Position numbers and translations under genes: made by a program. DNA of 64,000 bases, taken from the NCBI GenBank assembly GCA_026545765.1, contig CM048841.1:102133352-102197351 (forward strand), in the 5' to 3' direction. Every line of letters starts with the position of its first letter. The first letter of the stretch is position 1. Positions 47,546-58,200 of the stretch are shown here, piece after piece. The notes below the pieces were generated by a model. The model was not told where the DNA came from, ran no database searches, and saw only the letters and a program-made list of their open reading frames with translations. The stretch comes from Plantago major. Taxonomy: Eukaryota > Streptophyta > Magnoliopsida > Lamiales > Plantaginaceae.

Positions 47546-50500
47546 CTGGAAAGCGGCCTCTTTCCCTGTAAGAGTCTGGATAGTATTCGGAACTGTAAGC
47601 TCGGTGTGGTTCCGAACCGGGTCCTGGTCCTGCATTGTATCCACGAGGATCATTACGGGGTTCACTGGGACCCATGCCACTGTTAGGGTATTGTTCCATG
47701 GCAATCTGCTGGTACTGCTGATGTCTTGCTTGGGATTCTCTGCGAAGGAACTCATCTCTCCGACTAGCGTGCTGGGCTCGAAGAGCAGCTAATCGCTCTT
47801 CATATTGAGCGTTGATAGCATTAATTCTCTGAAATTGATCATACAAAGTATATAAGAATCGATAATGTACATATTACACCTGACAAGCTCCTTAGAAGTA
47901 GAACATGCAAACCAACTAATTCCAAAGAGGATGCAGTTCTTTGGCTCAAAACAGTTTTTGATATGTAAGTTGAGATCTATATAAGCAATCACAGATATTG
48001 CTGCAGTTGAGATCTATATAAGCAATCACATATATTGCTGCAGTTTAATAAGTAAACTAAGGTAAACTCCAGTTCACTCAAAAACCACGGCAATCACAGA
48101 TACTGCTGCAGTTTAATAAGTAAACCAAGGTAAACTCCAGTTCGCTCAAAAACCACAGCAATCACAGATAATGCTGCAGTTTAATAAGTAAACTAAGGTA
48201 AACTCCAGTTCACTCAAAAACCACCTTTCTTCCAATCTTTCATTAGTCATTGAGAAAAAAGGATGGATTGAAAATGCTCCATTTTTTGTGAAGGCCAGGA
48301 TTTAACATGATCATGGGGGAGAGGATAGTAGAGTGGTAAATACGTGGTGATAATAAGTCCACTGACCAGGATGGGTTGATGAGACAGCGGTAACTGAGAG
48401 AAGGAATAGAGACAGTAATTTTGAACAGGGGTATGAGTTGAACAAAAAAGTTCACAGAAAGGATAGGATTAGCAGTCCCTAGATCAAACTAAGTATTTCA
48501 AACCATTTTAGTATCACATTATTAATACGACTCAAGACATAGGTCCCTCTTTATTTATTAACATTTTTTCATATAAAAACGCTGGTAAAACTACTCCAAC
48601 AAATCAGCAAAGAGTTTTGAACAAGGGAACAAGATATAATCAGCCCACCAATGTTCTTCCTTACTAGGAAGCACGGATACGTTTAATATTATATATATTA
48701 GTAATATACTATACCCTTAAAATTCTAAACTTCAATGAAATTAAACAGCTGATGCATTATTTAGTCCAATCAAACTGCAAAACAATGCAAAATGGGATAT
48801 ATAAACATAAATCCAACAATACAAGTCACAAAACCTAATAACTGTAATATCAGACCCTTGCCTTGTAAATTGTAAACTGCCTGCCGTCTAAAGTCTAGAC
48901 CTAATAAGTAATATCAGCCCCTTGCCATATAAACACAGCAAACCGCAGCTGGCAGAACAGGAAAGAGAGGGAGAGTCCGGCGCCCGCAGAACAGGATAGA
49001 CATGGAGAGAGCCCGGCGCCGCAAAAGTGAAAAGAAGAGAGGGAGAGAAGATGTTAGCTGTTGCGCCGCCGGAAGTGGTCTGATTTGGTAGATCTGGTCA
49101 AGAGAAGCGCAGGATCAATCAGGTTTGCTAATCTAGGGTTTAAAATTTTCAGATCTGGGTTATCTTGCCCGGATTTAATGATTAAAAAAAATAAAAACTC
49201 AGCAGGAAACGTCCCCCGCCCTCGGATCGGCGCGTATCCGTCCCCGGATACGTATCCCGGCAGGGATTTGGCCTATTCTCACGTATCTGTACTTCCTAGC
49301 TTTCTTGAGATTACACATATATATGCCATCATTACAGAACATAGTAAAAAAAGCACCGAGGACTGACAAAAGGGTATGCGCTGTTTTACAGAGCAGAAAG
49401 TAAAGTACTATAGAGAAACAAAGCATTGAACAAACCTCCCGGTGTCTTGCATTTTCAGCATCCTCTGCATCGGTTTGGTCCTTGCTCAGTTTCATGACAT
49501 CGTCAAGGAATCTCTGCTCAAGACCGTCAAAGGTAATCGCACGATCATCTTCATATCCTATTTCCATGTCCGCTTCGTGAGCCTGGGGTCGAGGATCTCC
49601 ACCACCTTGTTTCTCTGAGGCTATCCGCTGATCTATCCTCTGGTTTTGGTAATATGATCTAGAAGTTTCGCGTCCTTGGCCTATAACACAAGCAATCCTT
49701 TATATTTAAGACAAAAATATCACTCTTATATTCTTCTATCTTTCGTGCAAATGGCACGTGAATACACACGTGAGCAATAAATGCAGTTTAACCGAATAAA
49801 GCATAACAGTTTTTATTCAATTTCAATACTAATCCAAATCAGCTCGTGTATGAGGAGTCTACTCAATTTAATCAGTCACATATAGAATTATATACAGGAA
49901 ACATAAGAATACTATAGATTAACATGGTAACAAGGCAAATCAGACATTTCCTAGGCACACCCGACTTGATAACAAACATTCCAGTTTAAATTGTTTGTAA
50001 TTTATTCTTCTTTATGTACTGTGAATCTTCTTTCTAGTGATAACACTTCTTAACATTCAAGATTAGATGGTTTGTAATTTATTCTTTTTTATGTACTGTG
50101 AATCTTCTTTCTAGCGATAACACTACCTAATCTATGTTCTTATCTAGTAAACATTTCCTAGACACGCCCGACTTGATAACGAACATTCAAGACTAAATCA
50201 TTTGTAATTTATTCTTTTTTATGTATTGTGAATCTTCTTTCTAGAATAACACTTCCTAATCTATGTTCTTATCTAGTAAACATTCGAGAAGCTAATAGTT
50301 ACAATACGAATAAAGTCGAGGCATAATTTCGCAGTTGTTGCATAAACACCCTGTACAAATGGAAGCATTGGCAACTATTTCGCTAGCTCTCCACAAACCA
50401 AATGTAACTACTAGACAGAGCAGAAAAGCAGAACAATTACTCAGAAAGAAATAAATAACACCTAAATTACTCGGAAAAAAAGAATTGAAACTTGCCTTCA

Positions 50501-50739
50501 GCAAAGGGTGACGCAGGAGAAATAGCGGGGGGTTGAGGCAGCTTAGACTGAGCGGCATCTCTTTCCCACCGCCATTGATTATGATGTTGCTGACGCTCTT
50601 CCTTCTCGCTGACCGGAAGCTGCTCCTGACGGTAATTTCCGGGTTTGTTGCTGTTCTGCTGCATTTGAATGGCGGCGGCGCCACCGTACGAGTGGCCACC
50701 GCCTGAATCGCCGCCGTATTGGCCGCCTGGTCTTCTCAT
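47463..50739 (-). CDS. Conserved plant protein of unknown function (284 aa)
   Basis: Minus-strand exons 50496-50739, 49436-49680 and 47463-47828 join in frame to 284 residues. The N-terminus is Gly/Gln-rich (MRRPGGQYGGDSGGG, then QMQQNSNK); a WRWERD motif follows; exon 2 has HEADMEIGYEDDRAITFDGLE and RFLDDVMKLSKDQ; exon 3 starts RINAINAQYEERLAALRA and is a likely coiled coil rich in Arg, Glu and Gln to about residue 205; the tail is Gly/Pro/Tyr/Arg-rich (PYPRGRAYENSSRFY). I recognise the layout as a conserved land-plant family without known function. RG/Tyr-rich ends suggest RNA or condensate association, a guess. The first intron needs a GC donor (see findings). The gene is divergent from PTAC14. 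Several tandem repeats sit in its introns. Confidence 0.85.
47969..48224. repeat. 68-bp tandem repeat in intron 2 of the 284-aa gene
   Basis: Units starting GCAATCACA at 48022, 48090 and 48158 have an exact 68-bp period and contain TGCTGCAGTTTAATAAG, AAGGTAAACTCCAGTTC and CTCAAAAACCAC. A shortened unit precedes them at 47985 (37-bp spacing). Units are about 95 percent alike, so the array is young. Confidence 0.92.
48840..49290. other. GC-rich block inside intron 2
   Basis: An island clearly richer in G and C than the rest of the intron: GCCCGGCGCCG, GTTGCGCCGCCGG, CCCGCCCTCGGATCGG and an inverted CCGGATACGTATCCGG. It lacks coding resemblance. It could be an old insertion of a captured leader or retroelement piece; there is also a small upstream repeat of AATATCAG(A/C)CCCTTGCC at 48848 and 48912. 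Confidence 0.5.
49940..50285. repeat. Imperfect tandem repeats in intron 1 of the 284-aa gene
   Basis: TTTGTAATTTATTCTT followed by a TATGTA(C/T)TGTGAATC block occurs three times, at about 49996, 50071 and 50201. CCCGACTTGATAAC occurs at about 49961 and 50168, and a TAATCTATGTTCTTATCTAG block at about 50127 and 50257. Units are therefore mixed, with a higher-order period of about 130-205 bp. Confidence 0.85.
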
Positions 50740-50901
50740 CGTCTACAAATGGCTGGTAATTGAAGTGATTGTTTTCTGAAAATTGTTGCTGCAATTTTTC
50801 CTCAATTGGAAAAGGGGGATTTTGGGGTGGTTCTGTCAATGGCTGCAAAAGGAAGAAGATGGGAACGGGCCGGTGCAAAGCGATAATTGGGTTTATTACT
50901 A

Positions 50902-50931
50902 TGGGCCTGGGGACTTTTCATTTCAAGCCCA
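50902..50931 (-). promoter_or_regulatory. Site II-like motifs before the 284-aa gene
   Basis: TGGGCC at 50902 and AGCCCA at 50926 lie 160-190 bp before the minus-strand start codon at 50739. Spacing and orientation fit a TCP-bound site II pair; inference. Confidence 0.45.
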
Positions 50932-51258
50932 ATTGTCAAGAGGCCGGATTGACTAAGGCCTATGTGCTCATTTGCAATTGATTTTTGTAGGTTGAGTCTG
51001 AACTTGGGAGCTTCGCTAATTATGTTTTCATGGTTCACGAATTGAGTTTTCGTCGAATAATTTGAGTAATCAAATGTCAATTCTAGGGGCACCTTTTTTT
51101 ATAGAGCAAGTATTCTAAGATACGGTATCTAAATAATTTATTTAGTGTATCCGTTTAATCTACCCATTTGGCATTTGTCATCTATAGGCTTCTTCTTCCA
51201 ATTACTTGTTCTCTTCCTAATTAATCACTCAGGGATCGTGCAAAAAAAAAAAAACAAA

Positions 51259-51266
<8 letters not shown>

Positions 51267-51349
<83 letters not shown>
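51267..51349. repeat. (AT)n microsatellite, about 83 bp
   Basis: Uninterrupted AT dinucleotides after an A-rich stretch, in the divergent promoter interval between the 284-aa gene and PTAC14. Confidence 0.95.
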
Positions 51350-51352
<3 letters not shown>

Positions 51353-51451
51353 TAACATCACATATATTACACATTTCCAATATATGTTGAATATTATCTA
51401 GTTCCTTATTATCTAAGTCAATTGCAATTTAAGTTTTAATAATCTACTACA

Positions 51452-51931
51452 TGTAATGCCCTGTCCCTTGCAAGCAGAGGTCCGACCTTTTACCGGCATG
51501 GCTACTCCTAAACTGCTCTCAATGTGATATGCCATCCCCATTGTACAAATACATGTTCTTTCCGTACACTTTGTCCTCACGCGCTAATGTGCGAACCAGG
51601 ATACTTCACAGTTGGTCACATACCATAAGATTGCTATATAACAAACACGCTTAACTCTGGAATTCTTATATGTGAATTCTTAAAAAGGAACTGTGCACTT
51701 TATTGGTATGAATAGCGTTCTCGATCCCTTAAATCTCTTTGAAACTTATATGAAACTTTGGTTACCCTCTTAAATTGTGCGACTGCCTCCGTCACACCTT
51801 GTCCGGACCAACTGTCCACCCTCTGTGGATCTCTTGACGTGCAAGCCATCTAGCTACGTTCAATTTTTACAAGTTCTTACTAGTACGAGTCATATTTCCT
51901 TGGTTCGTCTATTAAAATTCAGCGCGTTACA
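51452..51931. mobile_element. Possible solo LTR fossil, about 480 bp
   Basis: Starts TGTAATGCCCTGTCC and ends CGCGTTACA, so short inverted ends TGTAA(T/C)GC are present as in many plant LTRs. The interior (CAGAGGTCCGACC, AACACGCTTAACTCTGGAATT) resembles repeats I have seen in plant LTRs. The flanking five-base words do not match clearly. Low to moderate certainty. Confidence 0.4.
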
Positions 51932-52080
51932 GTATATATATGTTACATATGTTGTCGAGTTATGACTGTCTTAGTCATCTCAAGTCATTAGGTGCCATTC
52001 CTATTTACTAATTCAAAAAAATAAAAATAAAAATAAAAAGAAGATTTTCACAAGTAAGTGGATCATACGAGGAACAACCA

Positions 52081-52120
52081 AGCCCACTGGGTGCCGGCCC
52101 ATAAGAAATATAATTGGGCC
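52081..52120 (+). promoter_or_regulatory. Cluster of site II-like motifs before PTAC14
   Basis: AGCCCA (52081), GGCCCA (52096) and TGGGCC (52115) within 40 bp, 170-210 bp before the ATG at 52293. Site II motifs are enriched in nuclear genes for organelle gene expression, which fits. Confidence 0.6.
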
Positions 52121-52292
52121 TAGTCCACAGAAGACTGATTACCGTACTTTCCAGTTTCAGAAACAGAGTAGTCTGTCTCTTCCTGCTCACTGGATAGATA
52201 ACGTTCCCTTTCACAATTCACAGCGATAATGATAAATCTCTCCATTATTTTCACTCCCTAAACCTTCACAAAACCTCTCACACTCACCTGCC

Positions 52293-55200
52293 ATGGCCTT
52301 TTCCGTTCTTCCTCAGTCACCGTGTAACTTCTTCTTCAACCAGGTCAGTCTCCAACTGCATTTTCTCATCAGAACACTTAGATAAATAACTTACACGAGC
52401 TACATTTGTTTACAGCAAAAATGGAGTAATTCGTCGCTAAATCCCTCAATCAGCCACAGAGATTTTCCGAGCAGAATCAGAACTGTTTCCGCAGCTTTAG
52501 TTGTAGACGATGAGGCTCCAGCTTCTCTCGATTCCTTCCCTCTCTTTCAGTCCATCACTCCTACCGCACCTACTCCTGCTGATGAGGTTTACTGTCACTA
52601 TTAGACTGTCAATTGCTCGTTTTTGATTTGTTGATATCGTAATTGTCGTCGTCGCACTGAATTGTATTCGGTTGCTATGTGCTTGATTTTGAAGCATTTC
52701 GTGGTTCAGTGTTATTTGTTGTTTCTGCCGTGTTTGAATTGCTGGTTACAATATAGAGATCGAGAGAAAACTATATTGTATTGATGAATGATCGAAGTAA
52801 GTAGTACTATTAATAGAAAGCAAGAGAAGCTTAAATAGACATAAACTAGCTAAGTAATCCAACTTCGAACGGAAAGTAAGGAAAGTAAGTTATAGAAGAT
52901 ATCTAATACAAAATATGATAGAATACGACTTGGACAGGGAGATGAATTCATTGCTTGCTTTTGTTCGTGTTTGAATTGATTGCTTTGGAGTTTTTTTTTT
53001 TTTTTTTGTTCATGTTTGAATTGATTGCTCTGTAGTGTTATTTGTTGTTTTTGCCCGTGTTTGAATTGATTAATTTGTAATTTGGTGATTTTAGCATGTG
53101 TCATATGTTATTTTGGGAACTGAATATTATCACTATTACACTTGCTTGAAAACAGTTGGAGCTAGCGGATCCTGATTTCTATAAGATTGGATATGTTAAG
53201 AATGTGCGAGCGTATGGAATTGAATTTAGAGAAGGACCTGATGGTTTTGGAGTGTATGCGTCGAAAGACATTGCGCCTCTACGTCGTGCCAGGGTAAGGG
53301 GTTACGTAGATAGGGGGAACCTGATGCGTTTTCTGCTGTCTTCTTCTTGATGTCATATTCGGAGATTTACGAGTTCTGATAAACCTCAGTTACTGATAAT
53401 GCGTGTAGGTGATTATGGAAATTCCGTTAGAGTTGATGTTGACTATAAGTCAGAAGCTACCATGGATGTTTTTCCCCGATATCATACCGATTGGTCATCC
53501 TATATTTGACATTATCAACTCAACCAATCCTGAGGTAATGTCTCATTGATTTGTCAGTTTCATCTCTTAGAATGTTGAATCTTATTATATGTTGCTCTTA
53601 TTCTTTAGTAATGTTTAGTGCAAGCGATTGTGATATTATCGGAGATTGTATCTCAATTAAAGCTAAGAAACTTTTGGCATTTCGACTAGTTTTTGTCTAT
53701 TTTATTATGTTCACTCAGCATCTTCTAATCCTGGTTTATTCTACCCTATGCATATAATGTTTCTTGTTTTATGTCAGACAGATTGGGACCTCAGGCTGGC
53801 ATGTCTTCTGTTATATGCGTTTGATTGCAGTGGTAACTTTTGGCAGTTGTATGGTGACTTTTTACCCAGCGCTGATGAATGCACTAGCTTACTTCTGGCC
53901 ACAGAGGTTCGAACATCCCGTATTCTACCCTGCTCTACTTATACTCTTGGATGACTAAGTTGGATCATAGGCTAGTGCATTGCTTGAAATACTGTTGACT
54001 TCTTATGAAAGTGACTATTACGTACCATGCATTCTTATGAAAGATTTCTAAACTAGTAAACTTCTTGCTTCATCTAGTATGTTTAAATTAAACCGTTTAA
54101 TACTTTAACTAGATTCTAATTCAACAGTTCGATTAGATTCTATTGATTCCACGAGCTTTGGAAATGTATTATTGGCCAAGATGGGCCCCAAGTGGTAAAG
54201 ATCCTGGTTTTTGCCATTGGTGTGAGAGGTGAGTGGAGCACTCCGTTACAGTGGGGTGCTGTAGGTTAAGTTTGCCTTATCGAACACAAAAAAATAAAAT
54301 TGATTAGAGTGAGTTTCATCTGCTTTTCCTGAACTTCACACTAAACTAAGGGTGTGTGCCAAACACACGGGGTGGTGGTGTGGTTTTCCTTAATGTTAGG
54401 TAAAACTGGTCTTTCCTACCAATTTCAGATAATACTTGGAGGAACTAGACCAATGATATGGAGTGTGCCAGGAAATTCAGCCTTTAGCTTAAATTGGTCC
54501 TGTGTCAGATGTCAGAACTATTTACTGCTTTTTGAAATTTTTGCTTCATGGCATAGCATATTGTACGTACTAATTTTGGGGAAGTGAGTAGCTTCTGCAG
54601 TAACTAGAATGTATTAACCTTGTTGTTTCCATTTGATATACATATGTCCCTAGCATCTGCATCTTTGTCTGGGCATGCTCAACTCGTAACTAATCAAGCT
54701 ATATTATGTTAACCTACTGGAATCTCAAAGAATTTCCAAACAATAATAAAGTCTCAACTCTCAAAGTCCTTCAGTAGCTCAATTCCATTGTCTTACTATC
54801 TGAGACCCTCACCGCATCAACTGAAAACTTGTAGGAGGACCTGTTGGAGCTGCAGGATAAAAAACTCGCTTCTACTATAAGAGAACAGAAACAGCGAGCT
54901 CTGGAGTTTTGGGAGAGAAATTGGGTATTCATTAGCTTTTGTTACTATCCTCCTCTCTTTTCCTTCTATTCTTTTTCCATTTCAATAAGCTCTCCAGTGT
55001 TTGAATCTCATACAAATGTCTGGATCATCGTATCAGCACTCTGCCGTACCTCTCAAAATTAGAAGGCTTGCTCAAGAGCCAGAAAGATTCATGTGGGCAT
55101 TGAGCATAGCTCAAACTCGATGCATGAACAAGCAAATAAGAATTGGTGCTCTAGTTCAGGATTCAAATATGCTTATTCCTTATGCTGGTTAGCATCTCAA

Positions 55201-58200
55201 TTCTCTTTAATTGGTTCATCATGCTTTTGACTGAATTCACAAACATCGTGTCATATATATTAATCGAACCATTCATGAGTTCCATGCGGGTTCTTTGAGA
55301 TGTCCCCTGGATGTTAATAAATCAATGCATTAGAGGAAATGCTTGACGGATCAAAACTTCTTCATCCAGCTGTTAGAGATAACTGACCGCTTGTATTAGT
55401 TTGATCTTCTGGATGTTAAAATATCTTTAATTTCATTTTTTCATGTTCTAAATCAGTGCACAACTAGTAATGCTGACAAGCTTTGTGGCATTAGAAAACC
55501 CTTCTTATGGAATATGCTTCTCCATGTCTGTAGATATGCTGAATCACTCTTTTCAGCCAAATTGCTTCTTCCACTGGCGTTTCAGGGATAGAATGCTTGA
55601 GGTGATGGTTAATCCTGGGCAACGAATCAAAAAAGGAGATGAGGTATATTTGCTCCTTGGAATGATGCATCTTCTTTCTAGAGTATGCAAGATTTTTTAG
55701 CATGTTTAATTATGAAGAAAATAGAACTCCATATGCTGGAAAGCCATGCATCTATTCGGCTACTATTCCCATCTAATATCTACTTTCATGAGTTCGTCTA
55801 GTTAATCTAGTGATGTCTTTATATTGAATTTGGAAGTTCCAATAGCCAATACCTGTGTTACTCCTTCAGCTGTAAGACTGACTATATCATGATTATCACA
55901 TATGATAAAATTATTGTATTTCGTATCCATTCATCTGATTTACAGATGTAAGGTTATATATACCAAGATACTTGCCAGGTTATATAGTATTTCATTGGCA
56001 TTATAGACTGATAGCATGTTTAAAAGAACGCTGCATATTGAAAGTCCGAAGGAACAAAAAATCTGAATGTGTTCATGATTCCGCACCGTAAACATCCAGT
56101 TAAGAAATAATGAAGTGCATCTTAAACCAATGGCAAATTTCATAAAAATCCCAGACTATTGCAAGTTATGACATGTGGGGATATGAAGCATGTTGTGTTT
56201 CTTGATCTGTATAGATTTTTTTCAGCAAAGTGTAATTATTTATTGAGTACTCTTCATTCATGTTCATTGTTATGACTCTTGTGCCGGTATCATGTTCATG
56301 CAGATGACTGTAGATTACATGAGTGGACAAATGAACAACTTTTTCATGCAAAGATATGGATTTTCATCACCTGTGGTAATTTTCTATGACAACCCTCTTA
56401 GTCTGTAATCTGTATCTTCAAGATCGTGGTGGTTCCTCATCGTCTATATAGGGAGAAAAAAAGATTTAACTTTTTCATGTAAAGATTTGGATTGTCACCC
56501 CCTCCCCTTCCCCCCTGGCGGCTATCTTCCATTAGCTGCGTCGTTTAGTCCGTAACTTCCAGAATCTTGGTTGTTCTGCATCTATATTATGTTCCTCATA
56601 GCCTACTTAGATTTAGATAGGAAGCAACATAAAATAAACCAAATTTTAATATTATTATTCTAAACTGCTAAATTTCCAATTAAATATAGCTAAAATAACA
56701 GCTTTACTGGGTGGCATAAATATAACAGAAAAAAAATGTAAAGCACATATAATAGTGAGTACCATTCTAAGTTCATGTAAGAAATGATAATTGTGGGATG
56801 ACTTAGGATCCAGCATAACTTGCTAGATGTGTTAAAGTACAATTAACTAGAGAGATGATGCGTAGCAAACTGTAAATTTAGTTTTGTATTCTAGAAATTT
56901 AGTCTCACTTGGATAAATATAGGTTACAGTGCAGATGTTGCGTTATCTGTTTTCATTGTACGCTTCGTTCTTAGAGTGATTCTAATCATAAAAAAAATGC
57001 TCATCATGGCTCAGTCCTCTGACATCCTATCACTATACCATCAGTATTAGATTAACTTTTGAGATTTTTTTTGCCGTGGAAGGAGTGTCCTAATCAATAA
57101 GCAGGACTGAAACAAAATTATGTTGGCGTTTCAGCTAGTCTGTATTAATGTAGCTTTTACAGGCTGTTATCAACTTCATTTCGTAACTTGTGGTTCAACA
57201 CATGTTCTTATCTGGCAATGAATATTGCAGAATCCATGGGATGTTATTCAGTTTTCCGGCAATGCACAGATTCATTTGGAGTCTTTCTTATCCGTCTTCA
57301 ACATATCTGGCCTCCCCGAGGAATATTATCACAATAGTAAATCCCTCACGCTTGTTCTGATCAATTTACCGGGCAATATCTCCTGACAAATTTAATTGAG
57401 TATGAAGATGATACCATATCAGGTAAACTATCTTATGGTGCGGGTAGCTTTGTCGATGGAGCGGTCCTAGCTGCTGCTAGAACACTGCCGACTTGGTCGG
57501 ATGGGGACATGCCTCCATTACCAAGCATGGAAAGGAAAGCTGTGAAGGACTTGCAGGAAGAATGCCGACAAATGCTTGCTGCATTTTCCACTACTGCAGG
57601 GGAAGATCAGAAAATTCTTGGTAAGTCTTAGTTGCGAGTTTAAGTTTCGCTGAGTTCCATTAATATTTGGCCAGTCATTGAAGTAAATTACCAGTCGTGT
57701 GGATGCGTGCGTAGAGGTATTCTATATAGCGAATTTTATCACAATTAACAAACCTTGAAGGGCATTGATTATGGAAATTGTCTCCAATTATAGAGTAGTT
57801 TTCCCCTAATTTATAATTTTCTTGAAAGATGGAAAGCATCCAAATGTTTTGGGAGTAGGCATGTGCTTTGGAAATGAACAATGAGGTCAAACTTAAAAAG
57901 CCTGAGAAGAGAATTACTTTCATGGGGCTTTCTACCGTCAGTCAAGGTGTCGCCCTGACTAACGTCAGTCACCTATTTTGATCCATTAGATTAAAATTTT
58001 AACGGTGGAGATCGAATAATCTGTTACCTTTCGCACTAAGTGTTGCCATGGGGTGTCGCTCGTGTCGCACAAGGTGTTGCGCTACGTGTTGCTCTAACCG
58101 CCTACGTCGCTTTAAATTATTTAAATATATTTAAAAAAAAATATTTTTGCTCTAACCGAAAGCCGCCACGAAAGCTCGCCATGGAAGCTCTGATCTGGAG

